From an uncultured Gammaproteobacteria bacterium (GTDB taxonomy: Bacteria; Pseudomonadota; Gammaproteobacteria; Ga0077536), in contig CAIPNE010000714.1 of NCBI GenBank assembly GCA_903866355.1, positions 62,001-126,000 on the forward strand: a DNA stretch of 64,000 nt, given 5' to 3'. Under the pieces are notes generated by a model, which saw nothing but the letters and a program-made list of their open reading frames with translations, did no database searches and had not been told where the DNA came from. The translations under genes and the position numbers were made by a program. This document shows, piece after piece, positions 16,180-24,973 of this stretch; position 1 is the first letter of the stretch, and every line of letters starts with the position of its first letter.

Positions 16180-19010
16180 TCTGGCGACACCACCGTGGGA
16201 TACGTCGTCGGTTCTGGCAGCAGGTCGTAGCTTCCGAAGTTGTCGGACGGCCAGCGCCAGTTGGTCAGTGAGTTCTCGTTCAAAATGGTCTGTGCCGCCG
16301 CCGGATCGGTCGGGGAGGACAGGACGGCTCGCGTCGAGAATCCTTGCTCATAGTCGAATGAATGTTCGACAGCAGAGCAGTACATCTGAAGATTGTGCTT
16401 GCGCAGCAGCACCCTCATGCCGGGATACAGTTCGGGCATAAATGTGAAGGAGACGTTGGCCCGGTACATAGACGAGAACTTCCCCATGAACAACTGGGTC
16501 GCCAGCAGAAACTCCATGGCCGGGTTGCTGACCATCGTGTAAGTCTGCTTAAAGGGTCGCACGCCAAACTTTCGGATAATCTCCCTGCCGGTCATCCCCT
16601 GCATGTCGCCAGGAGCCACCTTGCGAAGCTGATTGAATAGCGGTTCATTCTCCATCGTGGCTACACCGGCTGACATGATCCAGCCTGTCAGCCCACGATC
16701 CTGACCAAAGCCCACATAGTCACCATCTACATAAACGTGAGTGGTTAGCGGATCGTCGGACAGGTCAATCCGGAAGTCTTTGATTTCGATGTCCTCCAAA
16801 GACAGAATGGCGGGCTTGCCATACAGGCCAAACTCGTCGGGCGTGTACGCCATGAAGTCGCCGTTCGGGGCGCTCTGGAAGTTGCGCAGGCTGGCACGGC
16901 AGAGTGCCTGCACCATCTGTATCAGCGGCTGACCGTCGATGAACTGCTTCTCGCCAGGAAGCAACTGGGAGATACTGGTTGACCACGTTCCTGGCCGGAA
17001 CTGGAAGGAGAACAGATTTCGGGCGATGGGTTCGGTGATTTCTCCCATAGCGCCTCCACCGCCTCGCTGCCCGGTTCCTGCTGGCAAGCCACGGGGAAGT
17101 CCCATGATGGGCGGGGTGTACGGAGCGCTGAGGTCGGGTCCACCATTCGGACAGGCACGGCGTGCCGTCATTGTGGACAGCGGCTCAGGTATCGGCTCAA
17201 TCTGGCCGGGTGAGCCTTCTGGCCCTCCGGTGTTGATCCACATTCCCGCACCCAGGTAGATCCCGACATGGTCGTACATTGACGTGAATAGCAGATCGCC
17301 ACGCTGAGCGGCGGTAGAGGGGATTACTGCTGGCAATGCACTCTGGCCTGACGTTCCGTCTCCGATATCGACGTTGATGCACCGGAACGCCCAGTTGGTC
17401 AAACCGGAGCAGTCCAGTCCGACGCCGGGGGTTTTCCCGCCATACTCGTAAGGAGTCTGATACATCAACAGCGCAGCGTTAATCGCGCCTTCGGAGTCGG
17501 GTACCGGCTTACCTGCACGGGTGTTGGCTAGGGCTGGTCCCGACCCTGTGCCGGTTGATGCCAGCGTGCTGTAGTTGCTCACCGCCGAATTGATGGAACT
17601 GGTGACCGTACTGGTTACTGAGCTAGCCAGGGGGATTGTGTTAATGATCGCCCAGGATGCCAGCGCCGTACCTTCCTGCTGAGCTTTCCGGTAGGCGAGA
17701 ACAATGCCTTTGGCTGCTTCAAATGCCGCGCCGTACAGTTCAGGGGTGGCCCCTACTTGAACTTTGTAGATCGCTGAGCCGGGAGCCATGTTGCGCCAGT
17801 TAAACTGCCCCAGCTTGTCGTAGAACATTCCCGCCGCCGCATACGGATTCATCCGCTGGGCCACAATGCCCCATCCGGCTCGCTGCTGGAAGAGGCCGAC
17901 AGAGTCGAGGTTCGGGTTCGGGGGGAATCCATCGTTGGGGAAGGTCGCTGATTCTTTTACGGTCGGATTGGCAAAGTTCTTCCAGGTGCCGCCGGTTTCT
18001 ACCAGAATGCAGGCCACTGCCAGGGCAGCAGCATCTGACTGATCTTCCTGCACGCCCTGAGCAATACCTAAGTTACCGATCTGTTGCCATGAAGCCTGGT
18101 CGCTACTGCCGACCGATGCCTGCGCTGCACCGGCTTCACCGGCAGCCTTGAGGGCATTGGCTTGCTGAATGTTGGTGGTCGTCGGACCCATGCCACGGGC
18201 ATCGCATGCGGCGATGATGTACGGGAGATAGGCGACCTGACCCGTTCCTCCGATTCCGGCACCGGGTGGAGGCCATGCACCCAGCGGAGCGGATGCGTTG
18301 TATCCCGCTGCCGACCGCTGAGGGAAAGAGTGGTCGGGGCCTAGCATCATGGTGTAGAACGAATCTTCTGCTGCCCGGTATCCCGGCATGTTGCGGTCCA
18401 GGTATTCCTTGACGAACGGGAAGAAGGCCATGGGGAAGTTCTGGATGTGAAGCTGGTTAGGGTTCCAGTTGCCGACGCGGATCATAATTTCGCGCAGCAT
18501 GCCGCCAATGCCAGAGTCAATCGGGAACTGGCCGTCCCCGCCGACCATAGAGTTGAAGCCATACTGACTCATTAGCGCCTGGTTTTGCGGCGTGGCCGGG
18601 TTCCACCAAGTGTGCAGTAGCTTTTTGAGCGTGCAGGTTGCGCGGAACTCTGCAATGCCAGGGTGTAGCTGGCGATAAGGGATCTCATCTAAGAATCCGG
18701 TGAAGACCTGGATCATCCGTGTGCGCTTTAGGTAAAGGGTCACTACGTCCATGCGACTGAAAGCGAACGGCTCCCCGGCGTTGTATCGGGGCTGCCCGCC
18801 GGGGACCAGTGGCTTATTGGCAAGGGCAAAGGACAGCGTAGAAGCGGAGTTCTCTTTGCGAGAGACAGCGCCACGGATGAGGTCTGCCGATACGTCATAA
18901 AGGACGTTTTTGTGAGTAATGAAAATCTTGGCCTCCGGTGAGTACACCAGAGTTTTCATTTCGTTAGGGGCGTAGGGGTTAAGCTGCGGCCCCGAATCGG
19001 GGTAAGTCAC
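16176..19010 (-). CDS. Tail hub protein with transglycosylase-like and NlpC/P60 domains
   Basis: 944 aa; the GTG at 19010 overlaps the previous stop (GTGA) and sits 6 nt after GGAGGTGG, so it is preferred over TTG 19013. The N- and C-terminal parts (VYSPEAKIFITHKNVLYDVS ... ; MRVLLRKHNLQMYCSAVEHSF) resemble gpD/gp27-type hub proteins. Inserted between them, residues about 315-430 form a transglycosylase-like domain of actinobacterial style (ALAVACILVETGG, DSVGLFQQRAGWG). Residues about 505-620 form an NlpC/P60 peptidase: YEYGGKTPG, LDCSGL with Cys534, and DHVGIYLG with His581. One tail-tip protein could thus cut both glycan and peptide bonds during entry. Family calls are firm; the division of labour is inferred. 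Confidence 0.88.
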   Translation of the reverse strand: MTYPDSGPQLNPYAPNEMKTLVYSPEAKIFITHKNVLYDVSADLIRGAVSRKENSASTLSFALANKPLVPGGQPRYNAGEPFAFSRMDVVTLYLKRTRMIQVFTGFLDEIPYRQLHPGIAEFRATCTLKKLLHTWWNPATPQNQALMSQYGFNSMVGGDGQFPIDSGIGGMLREIMIRVGNWNPNQLHIQNFPMAFFPFVKEYLDRNMPGYRAAEDSFYTMMLGPDHSFPQRSAAGYNASAPLGAWPPPGAGIGGTGQVAYLPYIIAACDARGMGPTTTNIQQANALKAAGEAGAAQASVGSSDQASWQQIGNLGIAQGVQEDQSDAAALAVACILVETGGTWKNFANPTVKESATFPNDGFPPNPNLDSVGLFQQRAGWGIVAQRMNPYAAAGMFYDKLGQFNWRNMAPGSAIYKVQVGATPELYGAAFEAAKGIVLAYRKAQQEGTALASWAIINTIPLASSVTSTVTSSINSAVSNYSTLASTGTGSGPALANTRAGKPVPDSEGAINAALLMYQTPYEYGGKTPGVGLDCSGLTNWAFRCINVDIGDGTSGQSALPAVIPSTAAQRGDLLFTSMYDHVGIYLGAGMWINTGGPEGSPGQIEPIPEPLSTMTARRACPNGGPDLSAPYTPPIMGLPRGLPAGTGQRGGGGAMGEITEPIARNLFSFQFRPGTWSTSISQLLPGEKQFIDGQPLIQMVQALCRASLRNFQSAPNGDFMAYTPDEFGLYGKPAILSLEDIEIKDFRIDLSDDPLTTHVYVDGDYVGFGQDRGLTGWIMSAGVATMENEPLFNQLRKVAPGDMQGMTGREIIRKFGVRPFKQTYTMVSNPAMEFLLATQLFMGKFSSMYRANVSFTFMPELYPGMRVLLRKHNLQMYCSAVEHSFDYEQGFSTRAVLSSPTDPAAAQTILNENSLTNWRWPSDNFGSYDLLPEPTTYPTVVSPE

Positions 19011-19633
19011 CAACTACCACCTCCCCCGCCGCCGCCGCCCAAGCCCCCGCCGCCGCCGTCCGAAGGCGGGGTGACCGGGCTGGGCTGGATCGGAAAGGAT
19101 GGGGTTTCGGTGGGTGTGTCGTCAACCGGAGTCGGCGGCTGAATTAGCACGTCGGCCAATCCGCTGCCGTCCAGCACGCCGCCTGCGGTGTTCTTGCCCC
19201 AGATTTCTTCGATGTTTGATGACAAAGAGGCCAGGTTGGTTCGGGAACTGACCATAGAGTCCACTAGGTCGATGGTGAACTTTGCTCTGGGCATGAAGTT
19301 GGACCTGACACCGCCCGCCCTGAATGCCTTGATAATCCCCGTCCAGTTATAGATGGAGCGCTGCGGCCACCACAGCGTGAGAATCGGAGAGATAGCGTTG
19401 TTTTGGGCGTCGATCTGGACGTTACGCACCCACAACTGAAAGTCCTCGTAGTTGTTCTCGTTTCGGAAAACAACCTCAACTTCCAGTTCGGGCTGGAGCG
19501 CCTTGATCGGGAAGTGGTGGACTAGCGTTCGGGTTTGGGCCGAATCAATCATTCCCGTGATGGGGGAGGAGAACGAGGTTACGTTAAGGTATCTCGTTCC
19601 CCACCTTGTGCTGTACAGCCGAAGCTGACTCAT
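19007..19633 (-). CDS. Tail or baseplate protein with a poly-glycine C-terminus
   Basis: 208 aa. The ATG at 19633 shares one base with the previous stop (TGATG), which is better than an in-frame start at 19723. The first ~150 residues are a compact alpha/beta domain (LRLYSTRWGTRYLNVTSF ... LEVEVVFRNENNYEDFQLWV). A Pro/Thr linker then leads to an almost pure glycine end closing with Trp. It sits between a tail protein and the hub, so a hub-associated role is likely. No family recognised. Confidence 0.7.
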   Translation of the reverse strand: MSQLRLYSTRWGTRYLNVTSFSSPITGMIDSAQTRTLVHHFPIKALQPELEVEVVFRNENNYEDFQLWVRNVQIDAQNNAISPILTLWWPQRSIYNWTGIIKAFRAGGVRSNFMPRAKFTIDLVDSMVSSRTNLASLSSNIEEIWGKNTAGGVLDGSGLADVLIQPPTPVDDTPTETPSFPIQPSPVTPPSDGGGGGLGGGGGGGGSW

Positions 19634-19809
19634 CAATAGTCCTGCGGAGATATGCCGATGGGGAGCTTGATCGGCTCTTCTCGTTCCGGCGCGTTGAACA
19701 CCATCCCGTACTGGTAGCTCCACCCAATGCCATTGAGGTCCACGTCGGGCTTAGCGAAGGCGTGCCATATCGGACCAGAGATTGGTGTGTTGCTCATGTA
19801 GCTTGCCAC
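19633..19809 (-). CDS. Small conserved-position tail protein (58 aa)
   Basis: The start is taken as GTG 19809 because it follows AGAGAGAGGAC at good spacing; ATG 19797 has no ribosome site. Sequence features are GPIWHAFAKPDVDLNGIGWSY and a Pro/Glu-rich end. It overlaps the next gene by one base. Short proteins between the tape-measure neighbourhood and the hub are common in contractile tails (P2 gpX-like by position), but nothing here proves that. Confidence 0.55.
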   Translation of the reverse strand: MASYMSNTPISGPIWHAFAKPDVDLNGIGWSYQYGMVFNAPEREEPIKLPIGISPQDY

Positions 19810-19828
19810 AGTTATGTCCTCTCTCTCT

Positions 19829-20599
19829 TTATTGCATGGTGGGGATCGTGAACAGATTGAACTGCGGCGATACCGTGCCGAAAGCATTGACGATTCCGGA
19901 ACCCAACGCGCCGCCGGTCACGCTGGGAGGGGAAGCAATTGTTGGGATGTTCAGTGAGGCCGCTGCCGATGCGGGGATGCCGCTGATTTTGGAGCCGATG
20001 TTCCCCACTATCGGAAGCGAACCTCCCTTAAATGTTTCTGAGTTTCCGATAAGACCTTCGTCATTGTTCGGGGCGTAGAAGAAATCGTTGTATTCGTTGC
20101 GCTCCCAGCCGATGCCGTTGATGAAGGATTGCAGCGCAGTGCTGATGGTCGTGGAGGACACGATGCCGGAAATGTCCTCCTGCACCTTGAAGTTCAAGGT
20201 CAGTTCACGGGTGGTGGAGTTGACTTGATCGGCAAAGGGGAAGCTGGCGGCATAGACCTTTAGCTTCCAGTTGCGGGTGGTGTACTCAAAGACAGCGGTC
20301 TGGCCGTTGCGCTGGGCCACCATGAGGTCGCGCATAAAGGCCACTACCTTGATGAGATAGGGCCAGCCTCCCTGACCGCAGTCCACCTTGACGGTGAGGT
20401 CGTCAATCCTGGTCCCCAGGATCTGCACTACCCGGCCACCATAGGTTTGGTCTGTTTTGGTGATGAGGCTGTAGTTCCAGGTGACCTCGTTTGGGTTTGT
20501 CCGGAAGCGCAGGACGTGACTACCCCAGGTAAGTGAGGCGATTCCCCGCTGCGGATTAAACGACGAGTTTGATTGCTGCTGGATATTGGGGGCGGTCAT
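19829..20599 (-). CDS. Tail or baseplate protein following the tape measure
   Basis: 256 aa from ATG 20599, one base overlapping the tape-measure stop (TAATG). The core (LRFRTNPNEVTWNYSLITKT ... GGRVVQILGTRIDDLTVKVD ... TTRELTLNFKVQEDIS) is a beta-barrel-like domain found just behind tape measures in several actinobacteriophage and contractile systems, where it caps the tube end next to the hub. The Ala/Ser/Pro-rich end is probably flexible. Functional name by synteny. Confidence 0.65.
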   Translation of the reverse strand: MTAPNIQQQSNSSFNPQRGIASLTWGSHVLRFRTNPNEVTWNYSLITKTDQTYGGRVVQILGTRIDDLTVKVDCGQGGWPYLIKVVAFMRDLMVAQRNGQTAVFEYTTRNWKLKVYAASFPFADQVNSTTRELTLNFKVQEDISGIVSSTTISTALQSFINGIGWERNEYNDFFYAPNNDEGLIGNSETFKGGSLPIVGNIGSKISGIPASAAASLNIPTIASPPSVTGGALGSGIVNAFGTVSPQFNLFTIPTMQ

Positions 20600-22944
20600 T
20601 ACGGCAACCAACCTGGCTCACCGGGTTGGGGGTCATTGCGTGCCGCGCCGCCGCGCCCTGCGTTAGCCCCCGCAGTACTGGGGCTAAGTGCGACAGTCGC
20701 AGGAGCAGTCGCCCTGCCGCTCTGGTCAATGGTGACCGTCAATGTTCCGTAGACGGGAGCGACGGAGAAGTTATTGGCTCCCCCGCCGAAGCCACCGCCG
20801 AAGCCGCTCTTGCCGCCGTCACCGATTTGGGCCAGCGTCATACCTGCACTCTTGTCGTCTTTAGGACGCAGCTTGAGCTTGCCCGACGTTATGTCCTTTA
20901 GCTGCTGCTCATTGCTGATGTCCAGCTTGCCCCACTTCCCGCCCGATCCGACCTCAATCCCGCTGCCGCCATATTGCTGGATAAGATTTTCCAGCGCGGC
21001 AGAGCGCTCGTCGCTCTGGCTGTAGGCCGCAGAGTCGGAGGCAATCTTTGTCTTATCCCAGTTCCACTCTTCTCCAGGCGTCTTGCCGAAGATGTTGCTT
21101 CCAAGGTCGCTCAGGAATGCACCGGCAGTCTGAATCTGTCCTGAAATAAAGCCGCCGATCTTTTGTCCGGTCCCTCTGGGCTTTGCCCTCGCCGCCTCTT
21201 TCTGGGCCTGTTCGTTCTTGGCCTTGCCTTGAGCAACGGCGTTGGGGTTGGCGATAACTTCTGATAGGAACTTTTCAACCATCGTTCGGTTGCGCCAGTC
21301 CATGTCGGGGAACATCTCCATGAGCCATTGCTGAAATGCCGTGACAGCCCTGCCCTTGTTGCCGCCGGAACTCTGGACAAAGCGCTGTGCCCAATAGCGG
21401 ATGATGTTGTAGGTGGCCTGAGTCTGCCCTTCACCCATAGACTCCATGGCCGTGTAGGGGTCAGTTCCCGGCGGCAGCTTCACTCCACTCATTTGCGGGT
21501 TGAGCATCATGCCACCAAGAGGGCTGCCCATGCTCGTCGCTGACTGGACTAGCTGCGGCATCTTGTCCACAAGATCCGATATACCGTTGAAGGTGAAGGC
21601 GGCTGCTCCAGCCTCCTGGCTGGCAGATCTGCCGGGGACACCGGCATTTATCAAGGATGCGGATGTGTTGGCGTAGTTCGCTTCTAACTGAGGCAGGCTG
21701 GCGTAGCCCGTTTTTGATCCTTCCTTCAGTCCCCCCAAAGCGCCTGCAAGCCCTTCTTGAGTCATGCCACCCTCCACAACATTCTTCTTAAACAGACTCA
21801 TGGATTCGGCCACCGACATATTCATGTCTTTGAGGTTGTTCGCCATAAACTGAGTGACAGTATCGAACTCTTTGCCGGTGAAGCCGGAACTGAGGCCGGA
21901 TGACACGATCTGTCGCGCCTGGTCGGTCGTAATGAACGGGTTGAGGGCCATAGAGCGGATTGACATTTCATAGCCCAACCCCTCTTGCAGGCCACCGCCA
22001 CGGACTTGCCCCATAGAGCGGTAATTCTGTACCGCCTGCCCGCCCTCTTGAAACAGGTAATTGCCACCGGCCAGCAAGCCGACTCCAGTGGCAGCGGCAC
22101 CTAATCCTGTTCCGGCAAAGGCTGCCAAAGCGCCCAGTCCGCGAGACGCCAGACCGGCTTGACCGCCAGCCATAGGAACAGACGCAGATCCCTCTGAAAG
22201 TGCCGGAATGGCGGCTCCAGATGCCCGTGCCAGCCCACTGAGGCTGTTCATGCCTCTTTGCGCGAAGCCCATCGCGTCCCCGCCGGGAGCAAGTTCGCCA
22301 AGAAGTTGGGCTGCGCCGGAAGTCATACCGGAAATCCGGCGCTGCATCGGGGAGTACGGGTCACTCATCTGGCTGGCGACATTCTGATCGTTCTGGGCCT
22401 TGTCGCGGGCATTATGGCGCTGAGCGTGCTGCGCTAGATCGTTGTCGCTGGGGGAGTGCGCCGGAACGTCTCCAGTACGGACGTTGCCCCAGTTGCTCTG
22501 CATGTTGAAGTACTGGCGCGGATCTTGAGACGCCATATTCCCCAGGAAGGCGCTGGTGTCATTGATCGTCGGTGCCCGGTTGGCCCCTCCCGCCCCGCTG
22601 CCGCCGCCCATTCCGGACAGAGGATCGACCCGGCCTTGCGGGAAGCCCCGGCTGACCTGAGTGCCCTGGCCGGTCATTACGGCCTGCTGGGTATCCGTCA
22701 TCCGCTGGAGCGTATTGACAAGGTTGGTCTGTGCTTCGTTGGCCTGGTTGGTCAGGGCCGTCATCTGCTGGAGATACTTGAGGAAGTCGGACCCCGTCCG
22801 ATTGGCAGCTTCGGTCGAGGTACGGAAATTGTTGAGCGATTCAGTCAGTTCTTTCAGGCTGGAGACGCCCGAATTGTCGATGTCAAAACTGACCCGTGCG
22901 GCAACGTAATCCGACCCGGCCTCAAAGCCACCAGCTTGCGTCAT
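20599..22944 (-). CDS. Tape measure protein
   Basis: 781 aa, directly after the frameshifted chaperone pair (ATGA overlap), the canonical tape-measure position. The N-terminus (VSFDIDNSGVSSLKELTESLNNF ... LQQMTALTNQANEAQTNLVNTLQRM) is a long helical coiled-coil region. The middle has a strongly hydrophobic Ala/Gly segment (LGALAAFAGTGLGAAATGVG) and the rest is helical and Gln/Met rich. Length sets tail length in this family; at about 0.15 nm per residue this gives roughly 115 nm, an inference. No hydrolase domain is visible here, unlike many actinophage tape measures. Confidence 0.85.
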   Translation of the reverse strand: MTQAGGFEAGSDYVAARVSFDIDNSGVSSLKELTESLNNFRTSTEAANRTGSDFLKYLQQMTALTNQANEAQTNLVNTLQRMTDTQQAVMTGQGTQVSRGFPQGRVDPLSGMGGGSGAGGANRAPTINDTSAFLGNMASQDPRQYFNMQSNWGNVRTGDVPAHSPSDNDLAQHAQRHNARDKAQNDQNVASQMSDPYSPMQRRISGMTSGAAQLLGELAPGGDAMGFAQRGMNSLSGLARASGAAIPALSEGSASVPMAGGQAGLASRGLGALAAFAGTGLGAAATGVGLLAGGNYLFQEGGQAVQNYRSMGQVRGGGLQEGLGYEMSIRSMALNPFITTDQARQIVSSGLSSGFTGKEFDTVTQFMANNLKDMNMSVAESMSLFKKNVVEGGMTQEGLAGALGGLKEGSKTGYASLPQLEANYANTSASLINAGVPGRSASQEAGAAAFTFNGISDLVDKMPQLVQSATSMGSPLGGMMLNPQMSGVKLPPGTDPYTAMESMGEGQTQATYNIIRYWAQRFVQSSGGNKGRAVTAFQQWLMEMFPDMDWRNRTMVEKFLSEVIANPNAVAQGKAKNEQAQKEAARAKPRGTGQKIGGFISGQIQTAGAFLSDLGSNIFGKTPGEEWNWDKTKIASDSAAYSQSDERSAALENLIQQYGGSGIEVGSGGKWGKLDISNEQQLKDITSGKLKLRPKDDKSAGMTLAQIGDGGKSGFGGGFGGGANNFSVAPVYGTLTVTIDQSGRATAPATVALSPSTAGANAGRGGAARNDPQPGEPGWLP

Positions 22945-23294
22945 GTCCAGCTACCCCAATCGTTCCGGAAGTCGGCTGGGGTTTCAGCACCGCTCATGGT
23001 GAAGCGGTTTCCTCTTTCCAACCGCTCCATGAACTTGTCCAGGTCGTCCAGGTCGTCCTCCGTTAGGGGGACTTCGCCCTCTTCATTAGCGATACCCAGA
23101 GCGCCCATTAGCTGGTCCTTGTACAGTTCGACCCAGCGCTCCGGAGCGAGATTGAACGTCTGATGCTCTAGTTCGGCGGTCTTGTCCTCAATGCGAATGC
23201 GCCGGTCCATATAAGCCCAGTACACCAGTGCCCAGTGCTGGAAGAAGTTAAGGCTCCGCTGCTTCAGCAGCCCCTGTTCATAGGCTAGACGCAC
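22941..23294 (-). CDS. Tail assembly chaperone, downstream frame (GT-like), made by -1 frameshift
   Basis: The open -1 frame runs from the slippery site at 23327 to the stop at 22941. A GTG at 23294 opens the listed span but has no clear ribosome site. Read through the shift, the chain continues ...LGK-TQRLDARSEVEVRLAYEQ, giving a fusion of about 311 aa (183 from the first frame plus 128). The domain (RSLNFFQHWALVYWAYMDRR ... ) is helical and acidic near its end. As in lambda G/GT, the extended form should bind the tape measure and recruit tube subunits. Overlap with the tape-measure start (ATGA) supports this. Confidence 0.85.
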   Translation of the reverse strand: MRLAYEQGLLKQRSLNFFQHWALVYWAYMDRRIRIEDKTAELEHQTFNLAPERWVELYKDQLMGALGIANEEGEVPLTEDDLDDLDKFMERLERGNRFTMSGAETPADFRNDWGSWT

Positions 23295-23314
23295 CTCTAC
23301 CTCAGATCGTGCGT

Positions 23315-23875
23315 CTAGCCGCTGAGTTTTCCCAATTTACGGGCCAACTCAGCGAACTCTGTGTCGAGGTCCATAATTGCGCGGTAAATCTCCGTGATGA
23401 CCACCGGATAGAACTTGCTCATGCGGCTGACCTTCTCCGCAAATACCGCACCTTCATCTTCAGACTCTGTGATCGGCTGATACAGAGGTCGCCCGTCGAT
23501 GCTCCGGACGCCGGAAGCACACACTGCGATCTGGTAGGCGCGGGGGTATGCGTCGGAATCTTTGAAGTCTTTGGTGTACAGGCCGATGCGGAGGTCGTCG
23601 TCGGCATTGAGTGTTTGGACGGCCACCTTGTGGTCGCCCATCACGGTGATGGTCTTGTGCCTCCGACCGCAAGTAAGCAGCGTCGAGAACCAGACCCGCT
23701 CTTCGTCGGAAAGCTCCGTGACTTCTTCGACAACCTCATCGGCTACCTTTTGGCGATCTTCTTCCACGGGCACGTCGGCGCTGGGGAACTCTTCCGGAGC
23801 AGCGATGGGCATATCGCTGTCTGAAAGAATCATTTCCGGCGGCACCGGGGTGGCAGTGATTCGGCGTCCAGCCAT
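23315..23875 (-). CDS. Tail assembly chaperone, upstream frame (G-like)
   Basis: 186 aa from ATG 23875 with AGGAGG at ideal spacing. Pro-rich acidic N-terminus, then a globular helical part (DEERVWFSTLLTCGRRHKTI ... SDAYPRAYQIAVCASGVRSI). Position between tube and tape measure, and the slippery GGGAAAA near its 3' end, identify it as the first tail assembly chaperone. Most product should end here at the TAG; a small fraction is extended into the following frame. Confidence 0.87.
   Translation of the reverse strand: MAGRRITATPVPPEMILSDSDMPIAAPEEFPSADVPVEEDRQKVADEVVEEVTELSDEERVWFSTLLTCGRRHKTITVMGDHKVAVQTLNADDDLRIGLYTKDFKDSDAYPRAYQIAVCASGVRSIDGRPLYQPITESEDEGAVFAEKVSRMSKFYPVVITEIYRAIMDLDTEFAELARKLGKLSG
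23327..23333 (-). other. Programmed -1 ribosomal frameshift site GGGAAAA
   Basis: The minus strand reads TTG GGA AAA CTC in the chaperone frame, so G GGA AAA fits the X XXY YYZ slippery rule exactly. It lies 12 nt before the stop of the first frame, and the -1 frame stays open into the second. Tail chaperone genes of most long-tailed phages use this device. A GC-rich segment follows, but I cannot fold it here. Confidence 0.88.
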
Positions 23876-23909
23876 TTGTCCTCCTGGGGTTTAGGGCAGT
23901 TACCTTGGG

Positions 23910-24455
23910 TCAGTACTCTTCAGCGGCCCTATCGAAAGCGGCCTTGCTTTCCGCGCCGGAAACGTCACCCAGCGCCTGATCCAGCACGCCGCCGCCGTCG
24001 CCGCCGTCACCACCCATCCCCATTCCCATCAGGGGAAGGAGACGCAGGAGGGCGGGATTGGCGGTGCGGAAGCCTTCCCGGCGGCGCTCCACCAGATCTT
24101 CGGGGACGTAGCGTTCGCGGGACTCCAACTCGTCCTCTAGGTCTAGCTCTTCGGCGTTGGGTTCGTACACGTCTTCTTCTTCGGGCACAAAGTTTTCCGG
24201 CGAGTACGTCCACTCTTGGCCCTCGCGCCACGACATGCGCGTCCCCATCGGCACGTCCAGCCGGTCGTAGGCATCTTCGATGTCGTCGTCCAGATCGGCC
24301 TCAGAATCCTCATCCGAAGCCGTACGGGTGTTCATCATGCCCTGCGGGATTCTGACGCCTCTGGTGAAGTCCGAAATCTGCTGAGCCGTCAGGGTGGCAC
24401 GGTGAATCTCCGGACGGTCCAGACTGTAGTAGTCAGACTGACGCTGAATCTCCAT
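23910..24455 (-). CDS. Acidic protein between tail tube and chaperones
   Basis: 181 aa; ATG 24455 follows AGGAGG, preferred over an in-frame start at 24470. Strongly acidic central region (DEDSEADLDDDIEDAYDRLD; EEEDVYEPNAEELDLEDELE) and a Met/Gly-rich end (LMGMGMGGDGGDGGG). No known domain. Position suggests a virion component or another assembly factor for the tube. Confidence 0.65.
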   Translation of the reverse strand: MEIQRQSDYYSLDRPEIHRATLTAQQISDFTRGVRIPQGMMNTRTASDEDSEADLDDDIEDAYDRLDVPMGTRMSWREGQEWTYSPENFVPEEEDVYEPNAEELDLEDELESRERYVPEDLVERRREGFRTANPALLRLLPLMGMGMGGDGGDGGGVLDQALGDVSGAESKAAFDRAAEEY

Positions 24456-24487
24456 GATGCCTCCTAGCAAACTTCAGATTTTTATTG

Positions 24488-24958
24488 CTAGACAGGTGTG
24501 CTGTAGCAATACTGGAATGTTAGGGTCTTCGGCAAAGTCATCGTGCCAATGTTGACGTTCTCGCCTTCGTCAATGTCGGTGATGACCACTTTGTGGTACA
24601 CCTTTGACCGCATCACTCCGTTGGGGGATTTGATGACCTTTTGCATCGTGACGTTACCCAGGCTGATCTGACGCTTCAGCACGTCGAGCAGGTTGTGGGA
24701 GCCGTCGAGGCCGGGGAGCATCTGCCACACTGGCTGGTTCCACAGTTCGTAGAACGTCGCTCGCAGAGTGCCGACGCCGACCGCCATGGAGGTCACAATC
24801 TCCAGCGGTACAGACTCGTCAATCGGCTGCACCGCCTGGGCGGTTGCCACCGGGGTCGGCGGGGTGTCCTGCATGACCTGGAGGTACGCCATACGCGCAC
24901 CATTCCACATCATGGTGGTGAACCCAGAACCGCCAATGCGGCTCGCTGTCGCTACCAT
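24488..24958 (-). CDS. Tail tube protein
   Basis: 156 aa, about the usual size for contractile-tail tube subunits, and placed immediately after the sheath. Beta-rich with conserved-looking segments (LEIVTSMAVGVGTLRATFYELW, LLDVLKRQISLGNVTMQKVI, VYHKVVITDIDEGE). It would stack as hexameric rings inside the sheath. Call rests on position, size and beta content. Confidence 0.85.
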   Translation of the reverse strand: MVATASRIGGSGFTTMMWNGARMAYLQVMQDTPPTPVATAQAVQPIDESVPLEIVTSMAVGVGTLRATFYELWNQPVWQMLPGLDGSHNLLDVLKRQISLGNVTMQKVIKSPNGVMRSKVYHKVVITDIDEGENVNIGTMTLPKTLTFQYCYSTPV

Positions 24959-24973
24959 TTAGCCACCTTCTTC

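Noticed and set aside
20599..22944. Possible hydrolase domain in the tape measure
   Set aside because: Many actinophage tape measures carry one, but I saw no NlpC, M23, M15 or transglycosylase motif here; the muralytic domains are in the hub instead.
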